Origin: Bin87 sp965115825
GTDB taxonomy: Bacteria; Chloroflexota; Dehalococcoidia; Lucifugimonadales; UBA3495
Direction of reading: 5' to 3'
Assembly (NCBI GenBank): GCA_965115825.1
Contig: OZ220464.1
Coordinates: 1,798,001 to 1,862,000, forward strand
DNA length: 64,000 bases
Both the position numbers and the translations under genes were made by a program. Positions 36,015 to 44,595 of this stretch are shown in pieces. The number at the start of each line of letters is the position of its first letter. The first letter of the stretch is position 1. Below the pieces are notes generated by a model. That model had not been told where the DNA came from and did not search any database. It saw only the letters and a program-made list of their open reading frames with translations.

Positions 36015-36479
36015 ATGCTTGATTCCGTATTGGCCTCCGCTGTCGAATTTCTGCAAAAACGAACGGCCTTCCCAGGATGGGTAGCCGAGTTTCTGGTTTC
36101 CTTTGCGGTCGTAACCCTGGCCCGATTCTCCGTAGCCGTATGGAATGGTACAATACCGGGAGGAGAGCCGCTATGGGCAGCATTCTGGGCGGCATACGAT
36201 AACCTGGCGCTATATGCGGAATCGTCCGCAATCCTGGCGTTGATTTTCACCATCATTGTGGAGGCAATCATTATGGTTCTCGCTAGAAAACGTATGCGCA
36301 TTGAGCGCGAAGAAGGCCGCGAGGAGGGCCGTGAGCAAGGCCGCGAAGAAGGCCGTGAGCAAGGCCACGCCGAAGCCAGAGCAGATCTCGAACCTATTAT
36401 CGCAGAACTGCAACAGCGCATCCGACGACTGGAAAACGGCCACGGGGAGCCGCAATCTCCGCCAACCCAGGCGTCCTAG
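36015..36479 (+). CDS. Membrane protein with charged coiled-coil tail
   Basis: The 154-residue protein has two hydrophobic helices (about 20-42 and 68-90) followed by a highly charged REEGREEGREQG repeat and a helical tail ending in Pro-rich sequence. No known family is recognised. Its last 95 codons are duplicated directly downstream (36492-36755). Confidence 0.55.
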   Translation: MLDSVLASAVEFLQKRTAFPGWVAEFLVSFAVVTLARFSVAVWNGTIPGGEPLWAAFWAAYDNLALYAESSAILALIFTIIVEAIIMVLARKRMRIEREEGREEGREQGREEGREQGHAEARADLEPIIAELQQRIRRLENGHGEPQSPPTQAS

Positions 36480-36491
36480 CCCTGCCGCAGC

Positions 36492-36755
36492 GCATACGAC
36501 AACCTGGCGCTATATGCGGAATCGTCCGCAATCCTAGCGTTGATTTTCACCATCATTGTGGAGGCAATCATTATGGTTCTCGCTAGAAAACGTATGCGCA
36601 TTGAGCGCGAAGAAGGCCGCGAGGAGGGCCGTGAGCAAGGCCGCGCCGAAGCCAGAGCAGAGCTTGATCCCATCATCGCAGAACTGCAACAGCGCATCCG
36701 ACGACTGGAAAACGGCCACGGGGAGCCGCAATCTCCGCCAATCCAAGCGCCCTAG
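36492..36755 (+). pseudogene. Partial tandem duplicate of the 36015 gene 3' end
   Basis: This copy repeats 36195-36479 with few changes and an in-frame 24-nt shortening of the charged repeat. It follows the first copy's stop in the same frame with no ATG; a TTG at 36540 could start a 71-residue protein with one membrane helix, but no ribosome-binding site is evident. Most likely a gene fragment. Confidence 0.7.
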
Positions 36756-36857
36756 TCCTGCCGCGCTCCACCTGCCCCGTCAACGGCAGCGGCCGGCCAT
36801 CCACCCGCTCTGCAATGTCCGCCCAGCACAGGTTCGCCCGCGGCAAACCGAATAAAG

Positions 36858-36882
36858 CAAACCCTCCCAACTATGGAGGGTT
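36858..36882 (-). terminator. Intrinsic terminator of tRNA-Ala
   Basis: On the minus strand an 8-bp stem (AACCCTCC with GGAGGGTT) and 7-nt loop is followed by TTGCTTTATT, 17 nt beyond the tRNA 3' end. Confidence 0.75.
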
Positions 36883-36898
36883 GACCCGACCAGAATGC

Positions 36899-36974
36899 TG
36901 GTGGAGCTGGCGGGAATCGAACCCGCTACCTCTTCAATGCCATTGAAGCGCTCTCCCAAATGAGCTACAGCCCC
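36899..36974 (-). tRNA. tRNA-Ala(GGC)
   Basis: The 76-nt cloverleaf begins GGGGCTGTAGCTCA and ends with encoded CCA. The acceptor stem GGGGCU pairs with AGCUCC with one G-U, the D and T arms (GGTTCGATTCC) are normal, and the anticodon loop is ATGGCAT with anticodon GGC (template 36939-36941). Identity Ala. Confidence 0.97.
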
Positions 36975-37558
36975 ACATCGCGGGCGCCGGAGACAAGCTA
37001 TCCCCCATCGGGCGCACCGTCAACTATTCTACCAAACTGTCGGGTGAGTGGCAACCGGCCGGCCCACTCGGTAGTGTATCCATTTGAAATTAAGGTAGTT
37101 ATAAGATCGCTCGATCCCGGTTCTGTGGGAGAGGGTAGGGCAGCAACGTTGCTGCCCTACTCTCTGAGTTCTCGAGTATTTCGGCGTGGCCCTGAGCGTG
37201 GACTTGGGAGCGGCCCTCGGCAGGTTACGGTCGCGCGCCACTGCTTCCCATTCAGACCGCCCCCCCGGGCGCGTCGCTCGCGGTTTTCGTGGCATTGTAG
37301 ATGGCTTTGAGAATCAGCGCGTAGATTCATCCTCTCGTCAGAACCGGCTGGATGCTTATAGATGCTTATAATAGTCGTTCCGCTGGCGATGCCGCCAGCG
37401 GAACGCCCGTCGCGCTGGCGAGCTTTCCGGCAGCAAGCTTTCTCTCAGCAGTATAATCAGGCTGACTACGACCGCCGTGTAGGGGGCAATCATCGCTACG
37501 ATTGCCCATCGCTCCAAGCGTCGCCAGGCCATTTTCGCAGTAAATCAAAAAGTGCGAT
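36975..37558. other. Intergenic region with two long palindromes
   Basis: About 580 bp with no convincing gene. A perfect 26-bp palindrome GTAGGGCAGCAAC/GTTGCTGCCCTAC lies at 37135-37160, extended by five more pairs on each side. A second hairpin, CGTTCCGCTGGCG-ATGC-CGCCAGCGGAACG, is at 37376-37405. The word ATGCTTATA is repeated at about 37352 and 37362. Confidence 0.85.
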
Positions 37559-38116
37559 ATGCTGATAGTTGACCTGACTGCGGCGGGTCCCCGCGCTCCG
37601 GAACAGGCGGCTGCGCTGTTGGTGTCCGGGTTTGCCGAACATTGGCCGGAGGCGTGGCCCGATATGGACGCCGCCCGGCTTACAGTGGGTGAAGCGCTGG
37701 CGAACGGGCGCATCTGCCGGGCAGCTTTGGACAGTGGCCGCGACCTGCTGGGCTGGACGGCGGCGGAGCCAATCTACGGCGGCAACGTGTGGGAGCTTAA
37801 CGTCATCGTAGTGCAGCCGACGCGACAGCGGGAAGGCATTGGCCGGACGCTGCTGGCGGATATGGAGGAGCAGGTGCGGCAGCGGGGCGGTTTGACTATC
37901 TGGCTGGGCTCGGATGATGAGGACGGCATGACTTCGCTGTCCGGCGTTGACCTCTATCCCGACCCGCTGGGGCATCTGGCGGATATACGCAACTACAAAG
38001 GGCATCCGTATGAATTTTACCGCAAGGCGGGATTTGCCATCGCCGGAGTAATGCCCGACGCCAACGGGTTGGGCAAGCCGGACATTTTTCTGGCAAAATC
38101 GGTGGTGCGGCGGTAA
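37559..38116 (+). CDS. GNAT acetyltransferase, AAC(6')-like
   Basis: The 185-residue protein has the GNAT acetyl-CoA loop QREGIGRTLL at about 101-110 and C-terminal blocks IWLGSDDEDGMTSLSG, HPYEFYRKAGF and PDANGLGKPDIFLAKS that resemble the aminoglycoside 6'-N-acetyltransferase branch. Resemblance to that branch does not show resistance; many such proteins have other amine substrates. It is monocistronic, followed by an NHL-repeat gene 88 bp later. Confidence 0.75.
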   Translation: MLIVDLTAAGPRAPEQAAALLVSGFAEHWPEAWPDMDAARLTVGEALANGRICRAALDSGRDLLGWTAAEPIYGGNVWELNVIVVQPTRQREGIGRTLLADMEEQVRQRGGLTIWLGSDDEDGMTSLSGVDLYPDPLGHLADIRNYKGHPYEFYRKAGFAIAGVMPDANGLGKPDIFLAKSVVRR

Positions 38117-38204
38117 CCGGCGGCGATTTGTGGTAAAACTGGTAACAGGGCGGGAATGGCGGTGCGGAGGCGTGAACCGATAGCGGATAAATGAGGAGGC
38201 ACTG

Positions 38205-39125
38205 ATGACTACTGCCACGAATGTCGTCGGCAACGGCGCACACACTTATGAATTTGACCGGAACTGGGCGCAGACGCCGGCCGGGATGCCCATGCCGGCT
38301 GCTGCGGTGTTCGGCGACGATGAAGACCGGGTGTATTGCTTCAACCGAAATCCTGAACACCCGATTATGATTTTCGACCGCGACGGCAGGTTCATCAAGT
38401 CATGGGGGGCCGGGATGTTCGAGTTTCCCCATGCCATCATCATAGACCAGTGGGGCTACGTGTGGCTGGTGGACCGGAACCTGGGGCAGATTTTCAAGCT
38501 GACCAAGGACGGCGAATTGGTGATGACCGTGGGCGAACGCGGCTATCGCTCGGACACCGGCGCGGATAACAGCAGCTTTGACTCGAACTCGTGGAGCCAG
38601 GTAAAGCGGGGAGCGGAGCCGTTCAATATGCCGGCCGGCATTGCGCTGAACAACGCCGGAGAAATCTACATTGCCGATGGGTATGCGAACGCGCGAGTGC
38701 ACAAGTTCACGCCGACCGGCGAGCACATCTTCTCTTGGGGAGAGCCGGGCGCCGGGCCGGGGCAGTTCAATCTGCCGCATGGGGCCTGGATTAACCGCCG
38801 GGGCAATCTGCTGATTGCGGATCGGGAAAACGACCGAGTGCAGGTGTTCCGGCAGGATGGCACTCACCTTGCCGACTGGCCCAGCAAGCTCATCGGGCCG
38901 GCGGTCATCTGCATTGACGACGATGACGTGGCCTACGTGGCGGAGCACAACGGGGGGATGCTGAGCATCTTGGACGCCGAGGGCCAGCGGCTGGCGCAGT
39001 GGGGCGATATGACGCACCGCAGCTGCCATGGTGTATGGGTGGACAGCCGGAAGGACCTGTACGTGGTGGAGCCCTACGAGGGCAGCAACGGGCGGACGGT
39101 GGTGAAGTACACGCGGAAGGATTAG
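38205..39125 (+). CDS. NHL-repeat beta-propeller protein
   Basis: The 306-residue protein has at least five NHL-type blades, with motifs such as FEFPHAIIIDQWGYVWLVDR, FNMPAGIALNNAGEIYIADG and GQFNLPHGAWINRRGNLLIAD. The arrangement is that of peptidyl-alpha-hydroxyglycine lyase-like six-bladed propellers found in bacteria. No signal peptide is present. GAGGAGGCACTG precedes the ATG. Role unknown. Confidence 0.75.
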   Translation: MTTATNVVGNGAHTYEFDRNWAQTPAGMPMPAAAVFGDDEDRVYCFNRNPEHPIMIFDRDGRFIKSWGAGMFEFPHAIIIDQWGYVWLVDRNLGQIFKLTKDGELVMTVGERGYRSDTGADNSSFDSNSWSQVKRGAEPFNMPAGIALNNAGEIYIADGYANARVHKFTPTGEHIFSWGEPGAGPGQFNLPHGAWINRRGNLLIADRENDRVQVFRQDGTHLADWPSKLIGPAVICIDDDDVAYVAEHNGGMLSILDAEGQRLAQWGDMTHRSCHGVWVDSRKDLYVVEPYEGSNGRTVVKYTRKD

Positions 39126-39190
39126 CCGGAAAGCTGGGCGGGCGGTGGAAAACCCGGTTAAATCGATTCCGTAGGCAGGGGCCATAAGGC

Positions 39191-39218
39191 GCAGGGGCAG
39201 GTGAAAGCCTGCCCCTGC
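39191..39218. terminator. Hairpin terminator, GCAGGGGCAGG type
   Basis: An 11-bp perfect stem (39191-39201 with 39208-39218) and 6-nt loop lie between the convergent NHL-repeat and collagen-like genes. The stem core matches the hairpins at 1725 and 62983. Confidence 0.7.
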
Positions 39219-39249
39219 CGAGTTGCCGGCTTGTCTGCGGCGTTGTACG

Positions 39250-39957
39250 TCAGATGTTACTGGCGCGGCGGCTCATGATGACGGCGGCCATAGCGATGCC
39301 GACGGCTGCGGTGGCTACTATCAGAGCAATGATGCCCATGGGGCCGGGCGCGCTGGCTGGGCCGGCCTGACCGACTGCGCCTGCCGGCCCAACCGCGCCC
39401 GGAGGCCCTTGAGGCCCGGTCGGCCCGATTACGCCTTGCACGATGGCGCAGCCATCTGCTCCGGGATCTCCCGGAGGCCCGGCCGGGCCAGCCGGGCCCA
39501 TGGCGCCGTCTTTGCCGGCCGGGCCGGGCTCTCCCGGAGGGCCGGCTGGCCCGGCCGGGCCCGGCTGTCCAGAATCCGGCAGATCCCCCAGGTTGGCTAC
39601 CAGGTCAATAATCTCCCGGTCGCCGGATATCCAGGTGTACTTATAGTCGGGCATCCGCTCGCCTACCATGAAAGAGACGGCGTCTTCGCCGACCGGAGGC
39701 TGCATCAGCTCCATTTCGAACTTGCCTCCGGCCGTGGTTTCGACGGTGGCCAGTTTGGCGTCGCCGGCCATGGCGGTGACGGTGGTGCCTACGGGAACGG
39801 GAAGGCCGTCGGCGATGGCGGCGCCGAAGATGAACGCCGGCGGCAGTATCGGATTGGCAGTCTGGCCGCCGCCGTCCTGGCCGGCGACCAAGCCCAGGTT
39901 GAGAGCCAACAGCAGGGCGACCAGGGCCGCCGCCGCTATGGTTGCGTATCGCTTCAT
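39250..39957 (-). CDS. Collagen-like membrane-anchored surface protein
   Basis: The 235-residue protein has a signal peptide (MKRYATIAAAALVALLLALN), a small beta-rich domain (about 30-128), then collagen Gly-X-Y triplets at about 130-169 and 178-207, broken by CAIVQGVI, and a C-terminal membrane helix ending in MSRRASNI. Pro in X and Y positions is frequent. It should form a trimeric stalk on the cell surface. Start chosen at the ATG at 39957 with AGGAG 9 nt before it. Its ATG overlaps the stop of the short leader frame at 39954-40058. Confidence 0.85.
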   Translation of the reverse strand: MKRYATIAAAALVALLLALNLGLVAGQDGGGQTANPILPPAFIFGAAIADGLPVPVGTTVTAMAGDAKLATVETTAGGKFEMELMQPPVGEDAVSFMVGERMPDYKYTWISGDREIIDLVANLGDLPDSGQPGPAGPAGPPGEPGPAGKDGAMGPAGPAGPPGDPGADGCAIVQGVIGPTGPQGPPGAVGPAGAVGQAGPASAPGPMGIIALIVATAAVGIAMAAVIMSRRASNI

Positions 39958-40058
39958 GACAGTGCACTCCTGCTTGTTGGGGGGTATATCAATCGGGTGA
40001 CGGTGAGGGCGGCCGCTAATGGAGCTGGCCACTTGTATCTTTGCAGTTTGGATTTCAA
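39954..40058 (-). CDS. TTG-start leader peptide or decayed secretion leader
   Basis: GAGGAGGTTCTGTCAA precedes a TTG that opens a 34-residue frame beginning (M)KSKLQRYKWPAPLA, clearly homologous to the MKPKLQKLNWSAPLA start of the protein at 1807-5181. After about 20 residues the frame leaves the signal-peptide pattern and stops in a 4-nt ATGA overlap with the collagen-like gene. It may be a coupled leader peptide or the remnant of a replaced gene. Confidence 0.55.
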   Translation of the reverse strand: MKSKLQRYKWPAPLAAALTVTRLIYPPTSRSALS

Positions 40059-40107
40059 TTGACAGAACCTCCTCTTTTCTTTATCCGCACCGCCGCCGTC
40101 TGTCCGT

Positions 40108-40141
40108 ATTTTAATTCCCGAAGTATTACGGGAGTATTACG
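40108..40141 (-). promoter_or_regulatory. Collagen-like gene promoter with 11-nt direct repeats
   Basis: On the minus strand CGTAATACTCC (40141-40131) is followed by CGTAATACTTC (40130-40120), then GGGAAT and a -10 box TAAAAT (40113-40108). Repeat sequence, period and spacing to the -10 equal those at 9411-9444. Confidence 0.65.
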
Positions 40142-40503
40142 GGAATGGGGTATTTCGGCCCCAATCTGGGGGATTGGGAAACATAGACAGGATGGGGCGA
40201 GCCGGGAGGAGCCGCCGCGAGTTGCCTGGCTCTCCGGTTGCGCCGGGACTCGTAGTGATCTATGGTCACGATGTTTGCGGTCTGTCCTTGCATGTGATGG
40301 GGAACTGGCCGCCGCATAGCCGACGCCTGCGCAGGTCTGCTCTGTCCTGTCGGCAAGACCGATTTCGCATTTTCTGCGCTTTCGTGTCAGCCCCACATAC
40401 TGCCGGTTTATGCTATCCTTTCCACCGCGCCCGCGGGCAACTGGCCGGCGCATACCCTGTCAACGCAGCCAACCTAACTAACTCCATCCCAGGAGGCCCT
40501 GCC

Positions 40504-41190
40504 TTGTATCAAACCGTCAGCGACGCCACCCGGCAAGCCCTCTCTCAAATCGATTCCCCCAGCATCTGCAACGCTATTGAGGGATTCAACTTCCGGCCCA
40601 AGAATACTGGCTTCATGCTCCCCGAAATCAAAACCGTTTTTCAGGACTTCCCGCCCATCGTCGGCTACGCCGTAACCGGCGTTATCTCCGCCAACCGACC
40701 CGAAGGCCGCAGCATACCCCGCGAAGATTGGTGGGACCTCATCGTGTCCGTGCCGGAACCCCGCTTCATAGTCCTGCACGATATTGACAACCCGCCTCTG
40801 GGCGCCTACTGGGGCGAAGTCCAGTCCAACATTCATAAAGCCCTGGGCGCTGTCGCCGTGGCCACCGACGGCACTGTCCGCGACCTGGACGAAGTGCGCC
40901 AGCTGGGCTTTCAGTTCTTCGCCAAAGAGGTCTCCGTGTCACATGCCTACGTCCACATGGTTGACCTGGGCATCCCCGTAGATGTTGGCGGCCTCACCGT
41001 GCACACCGGCGACCTGCTGCACGGCGACAAGCACGGGGTAACCAACATCCCATTTGAATTGGCCGACCGCATCCCCGATATGGTTGCCACCATTGCCGAC
41101 TACGAGCAGAAAACCATCAGCCTTTGTCAGTCCCCCGACTTCACTCTGGAAGCTCTGAAAGAAGTCGCCAAAATCACCCGCCCCTACTAG
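40504..41190 (+). CDS. RraA-like / 4-hydroxy-4-methyl-2-oxoglutarate aldolase family protein
   Basis: The 228-residue protein starts with TTG after CCAGGAGGCCCTGCC. It has the RraA fold markers SPSICNAIEGF, GYAVTG, the glycine-rich GEVQSNIHKALGAVAVATDGTVRD (with the TDGxxRD substrate/metal motif) and VHTGDLLHGDKHGV. Some relatives are aldolases or decarboxylases of oxo-acids, others inhibit RNase E. The intact TDG-x-x-R-D motif favours an enzyme. Confidence 0.8.
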   Translation: MYQTVSDATRQALSQIDSPSICNAIEGFNFRPKNTGFMLPEIKTVFQDFPPIVGYAVTGVISANRPEGRSIPREDWWDLIVSVPEPRFIVLHDIDNPPLGAYWGEVQSNIHKALGAVAVATDGTVRDLDEVRQLGFQFFAKEVSVSHAYVHMVDLGIPVDVGGLTVHTGDLLHGDKHGVTNIPFELADRIPDMVATIADYEQKTISLCQSPDFTLEALKEVAKITRPY

Positions 41191-41205
41191 CGTCGAGCTT
41201 GAAAA

Positions 41206-41985
41206 ATGACAACTCGCAAAATACTCGTCCACTTCCTTGTCGTCGTTGCCGCGCTGCTTTTCGTCGGCTGCGGCCTCATTCCGAGCCCCGGCGCAGATGA
41301 GCCGGAGACTGAGCCAACGGCTGCCGCCTCACCCACTACCGCAGCTAATGGCGACGCTGCCGCGGCTACCCAGCCGGCGCCCGCCGCTACCGTTGCGGGC
41401 CCCACTGCCGCAATGAATGGCTCCGCCGCCGGCATTGCCACGCCGGAGGCTGCCAGGGAAGGCAGCTCTTCCATCAAGCAGTGGTCTTCTCCGCCGCTGT
41501 TGACCATTGACCCGTCGGCGTCCTACACCGCCGTGCTCAACACTACGGCCGGCACCATCACCGTGGAACTGCTGCCCGCCGAAGCTCCCAACACGGTGAA
41601 CAACTTTGTGTTCCTGGCCCGGCAGGGCTTTTACGACAACGTGATTTTCCACCGCACGATCCCCGACTTTATGATACAGGGCGGCGACCCCACCGGCACC
41701 GGCCGCGGCGGCCCCGGCTACATCTTCGCCAACGAGACGGTGCAACGGCCCTACTCGCGCGGCGTGATGGCCATGGCCAACGCCGGCCCCGACACCAACG
41801 GCAGCCAGTTCTTCATCATGCACGCCGACTATGGGCTGCCGGCCAACTACACCATCTTCGGCCAAACCGTGGCCGGGCTGGAAACCGTCGACGCCATCGC
41901 CACCGCGCCCACGCAGCCGGGCGGCGAGGGTTCCGAGCCGGTCAGACCGGTGGTAATCCAGTCGGTGGAGATAATTGGCCCGTAA
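41206..41985 (+). CDS. Cyclophilin-type peptidyl-prolyl isomerase lipoprotein
   Basis: The 259-residue protein has a lipoprotein signal with lipobox LFVGC (Cys22), an Ala/Thr/Pro-rich linker to about residue 100, then a cyclophilin domain with FHRTIPDFMIQGGD (catalytic Arg), GTGRGGPGYIF and NGSQFFIM. It should help fold exported proteins at the outer face of the membrane. It starts 15 nt after the RraA-like stop and is followed 15 nt later by the enoyl-CoA hydratase gene, so the three may share a transcript. Confidence 0.9.
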   Translation: MTTRKILVHFLVVVAALLFVGCGLIPSPGADEPETEPTAAASPTTAANGDAAAATQPAPAATVAGPTAAMNGSAAGIATPEAAREGSSSIKQWSSPPLLTIDPSASYTAVLNTTAGTITVELLPAEAPNTVNNFVFLARQGFYDNVIFHRTIPDFMIQGGDPTGTGRGGPGYIFANETVQRPYSRGVMAMANAGPDTNGSQFFIMHADYGLPANYTIFGQTVAGLETVDAIATAPTQPGGEGSEPVRPVVIQSVEIIGP

Positions 41986-42000
41986 TAAAGGGAGAGTTCC

Positions 42001-42819
42001 ATGCCCTACCAAACCCTGCTTTACGACGAACGCGACGGCATCGGCTACCTGACCCTCAACCGCCCCGAAAAGCTCAACGCCCTCAGCCCTACGCTGATGG
42101 CCGAGTTCCGTGAGGCTCTGGAAGCCATCGAGGCCAACCCCGACGTGCGCGTGGTCATACTCACCGGCGCCGGACGCGCCTTCTCCGCCGGCTTTGACAT
42201 TGAATCCGAAGCCAGCGGACCTTCCGGCGAACCCTTCTCCGTAGATGGCCGCCGCTCCCGCCTTAAGGCCAACATCGCAACCTTCCTGATGGTGTGGAAT
42301 CTCAGCAAGCCCGTTATTGCCGCCGTCAACGGCTACGCCTTGGGCGGCGCCTGCGAGCTGGTTCAGGTCTGCGACGTCAAAATCGCTTCCGACCGCGCCA
42401 TGCTCGGCGAACCGGAAATCCGGCTCGGATACGGCGCGCCCTTCCTGATAACTCCCTACTCCCTCAACCTAGCCCTGGCCAAAGAGATGATGCTCACCGG
42501 AGACATCATTGACGCCAACGAAGCCGCCCGTATCGGCATGGTCAATCGCGTCGTCCCCCACGACAACCTGCTTGCGGAGTGCGAAAGGGTCGCTCGGAAG
42601 ATGCGCGGCATCTCCGCCATCGGCATCAAGACGACCAAGCTGTCGGTTAACCGCGCCCTGGAATCCGCCGGTTTCCTGTCCGCCTTGAACCACAACCTGG
42701 AGCTGATGACCCAGTTTGACACCGCCGACACGCCGGAGCACGCTGAGTTCGCGCGCATCCGCGCCGAAAGCGGGCTGCGGGCTGCCCTGGAATGGAGCCG
42801 CAGCCGCTTTCCAGATTAA
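42001..42819 (+). CDS. Enoyl-CoA hydratase/isomerase family protein
   Basis: The 272-residue crotonase-fold enzyme shows LNRPEKLNALS, the oxyanion-hole segment GAGRAFSAGFDI and AAVNGYALGGACELVQVCDVKIAS. The second conserved Glu is present in LGEPEIRLGYG. Substrate chain length cannot be inferred. GGGAGAGTTCC precedes the ATG. Confidence 0.85.
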   Translation: MPYQTLLYDERDGIGYLTLNRPEKLNALSPTLMAEFREALEAIEANPDVRVVILTGAGRAFSAGFDIESEASGPSGEPFSVDGRRSRLKANIATFLMVWNLSKPVIAAVNGYALGGACELVQVCDVKIASDRAMLGEPEIRLGYGAPFLITPYSLNLALAKEMMLTGDIIDANEAARIGMVNRVVPHDNLLAECERVARKMRGISAIGIKTTKLSVNRALESAGFLSALNHNLELMTQFDTADTPEHAEFARIRAESGLRAALEWSRSRFPD

Positions 42820-42824
42820 CGGTT

Positions 42825-43721
42825 CTACCCGCCGCGCTTCACTTCCACGTCGGCCATCTTCTCGATGAAGTGCAGGATGGCCGAGTGGTCGGCCTCTTGC
42901 TCCCCATCGTTGACCAGCGCGCCGAGCATTTGCTGGACCAGCGCCGTCACCGGCAGCGGCACGTTCAGCTCCGTTGCGGTTTGCAGCACGTTGCGCAGAT
43001 CTTTCTGGTGCAAGCGGATGCGGAACCCCGCTTGGAAGTTACGGTCCAGCATCATTGGGCCTTTGGCCTCCATCACTGCGCTGCCGGCCAGCCCGCCGCG
43101 GATGGCATTGAACACCCGCTCCGGGTCAACGCCGGCTTTCTGCGCCAGCGTCAGGGCCTCGCTTAGCGCCTCAATGTTGGCCGCGACGATGATTTGATTC
43201 GCCAGTTTGGTGATGTTGCCCGCGCCTATGTTGCCGGTCAGCGCCACACTGCCGCCTACGATGTCCAGCATGGGCTTGCAGGCGTCAAACACGGCCTGGT
43301 CGCCGCCCACCATGATGGCCAGCGTGCCGGCGATGGCCCCCGGCTCGCCTCCGCTCACCGGCGCGTCCAGGAAGTCCACGCCTTTCTCGGCGCAGGCTGC
43401 CCCGATTTTCTGGGACATTGACGGCGCGATGCTGCTCATGTCGATAATCACCGAGCCCGGTTCCGCGCCTTCCAGCACGCCCTGAGGCCCCAGGATCGCC
43501 CGCTCAGAGTCCGCCGAGTCGGGCAGCATGGTAATCGTGCGGACGTTGCCTGCCGACGCGTTGGCCGGCGATGATGCCGCCGTCGCGCCTTCCGTAGCCA
43601 GTTCCTCTACCGGCTCGCCCACGATGTCGTACACAGTCAGCTCGTAGCCGGCCGCCATCAGGTTCCGCGCCATGGGCTTGCCCATAATGCCCAGTCCCAC
43701 GAATCCAATCCGCTCTGCCAT
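42825..43721 (-). CDS. 3-hydroxyisobutyrate dehydrogenase / tartronate semialdehyde reductase family
   Basis: The 298-residue enzyme has the Rossmann motif GFVGLGIMGKPMARNL at the N-terminus, the substrate motif DAPVSGGEPGA and the catalytic Lys region GAGNITKLANQ. Members reduce or oxidise small beta-hydroxy acids with NAD(P). I start at the ATG at 43721 because GGAGGAAATAC lies before it. It converges with enoyl-CoA hydratase, 5 bp apart. Confidence 0.87.
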   Translation of the reverse strand: MAERIGFVGLGIMGKPMARNLMAAGYELTVYDIVGEPVEELATEGATAASSPANASAGNVRTITMLPDSADSERAILGPQGVLEGAEPGSVIIDMSSIAPSMSQKIGAACAEKGVDFLDAPVSGGEPGAIAGTLAIMVGGDQAVFDACKPMLDIVGGSVALTGNIGAGNITKLANQIIVAANIEALSEALTLAQKAGVDPERVFNAIRGGLAGSAVMEAKGPMMLDRNFQAGFRIRLHQKDLRNVLQTATELNVPLPVTALVQQMLGALVNDGEQEADHSAILHFIEKMADVEVKRGG

Positions 43722-43806
43722 CGTATTTCCTCCATTCATATTCGTTTGTCAGTCAGTCTAGCCGCCGCAGACGAAGCGACGGAGCGGGCTTATTTGGCAG
43801 GATGGT

Positions 43807-44595
43807 TCAGCCCAACGGCAGGGTCATTACGGTTACGTTCCGTTGTCGGGCCAGTTCTTCCTGTTCCGGCGCGATGCTCTCTCCGACCACGGCCGGGGTA
43901 ACGGCCTGGCCGTGGGCTTTCGCCAGATATTCGGCCCGCTCTGCGGCCCTGACGATGTCCCGGTCGCCCACGGCGATGAACACCTCTGCGGCTACGTAGC
44001 TACCGCCGCCATCTCTGCTGCGCCCGCTGGCAATCAGATCCACCGCCAGCGGCTCGTTGACCTGTTCTTCGGTAATCGCGCCCCGCTCTTCGGCGTCGGC
44101 AATCAGGTCGTTCAGGTCGTCGTCAACGGCGGTAGTTGCCGCTTTCAGCACTTTGGTGCGTGTCAGGCGGAGGTGTCGCCCGGCGAGGCTGCCGAAGTTA
44201 TTGCTGACTTTGATTTCGTGGCCGGTTCCGAAGCCGTTGTCCATCCTTCTATCCATCCGGTCCAGACGCCCTTTTATGCCGTCAAACCGCCCGTCGATAC
44301 CGTCAAACAGTTTATCAGCATCGACAAACTGTTCGTCGATGCCGTTGAGCTTGGTCTTGATTTCTTCCTGCCCTTGTTCCAAGGCGGCCAGGCGGCGTTC
44401 GGTGGCTTCCATGCAGCTGGCTAGTGTGGATTCGAGGTTGGCCAAGCGGCGTTCAGTGGCGGCCGCATACTCGGCAAATCGCTCCGGCAGTTCCAGCAAC
44501 TTGGACGTGAGCAATTGCCGGCGCACAGCGGCCCTGAACTCGGGGTGGTCTGTCAAGGCTTGCAGAAAGGCTTGTTGTGTGGGGGCGTCCAGCAT
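43807..44595 (-). CDS. Coiled coil plus PD-(D/E)xK-like domain protein
   Basis: The 262-residue protein starts with a helical head, continues as a coiled coil (about 40-130, ATERRLANLE, GIDEQF, DGIDGRFDGIKGRLDRMDRR), and ends in a domain with DLIASGRSRDGGGSYVAAEVFIAVGDRDIVRAAERAEYL. That last part resembles the DUF3782-type nuclease-like fold, though the ExK step is not intact. ATTGAGGTAGTTGAT lies before the ATG at 44595; upstream extension is rejected. Function unknown. Confidence 0.6.
   Translation of the reverse strand: MLDAPTQQAFLQALTDHPEFRAAVRRQLLTSKLLELPERFAEYAAATERRLANLESTLASCMEATERRLAALEQGQEEIKTKLNGIDEQFVDADKLFDGIDGRFDGIKGRLDRMDRRMDNGFGTGHEIKVSNNFGSLAGRHLRLTRTKVLKAATTAVDDDLNDLIADAEERGAITEEQVNEPLAVDLIASGRSRDGGGSYVAAEVFIAVGDRDIVRAAERAEYLAKAHGQAVTPAVVGESIAPEQEELARQRNVTVMTLPLG

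Noticed and set aside
35921..36421. N-terminal extension of the molybdopterin subunit into the 36-kb region
   Set aside because: The extension overlaps another gene antisense and has no homology to the family, whose start is at 35920.
37559..38116. Aminoglycoside resistance gene
   Set aside because: The resemblance to AAC(6') is real, but environmental GNAT proteins share it. No mobile context or second resistance gene supports a resistance call.
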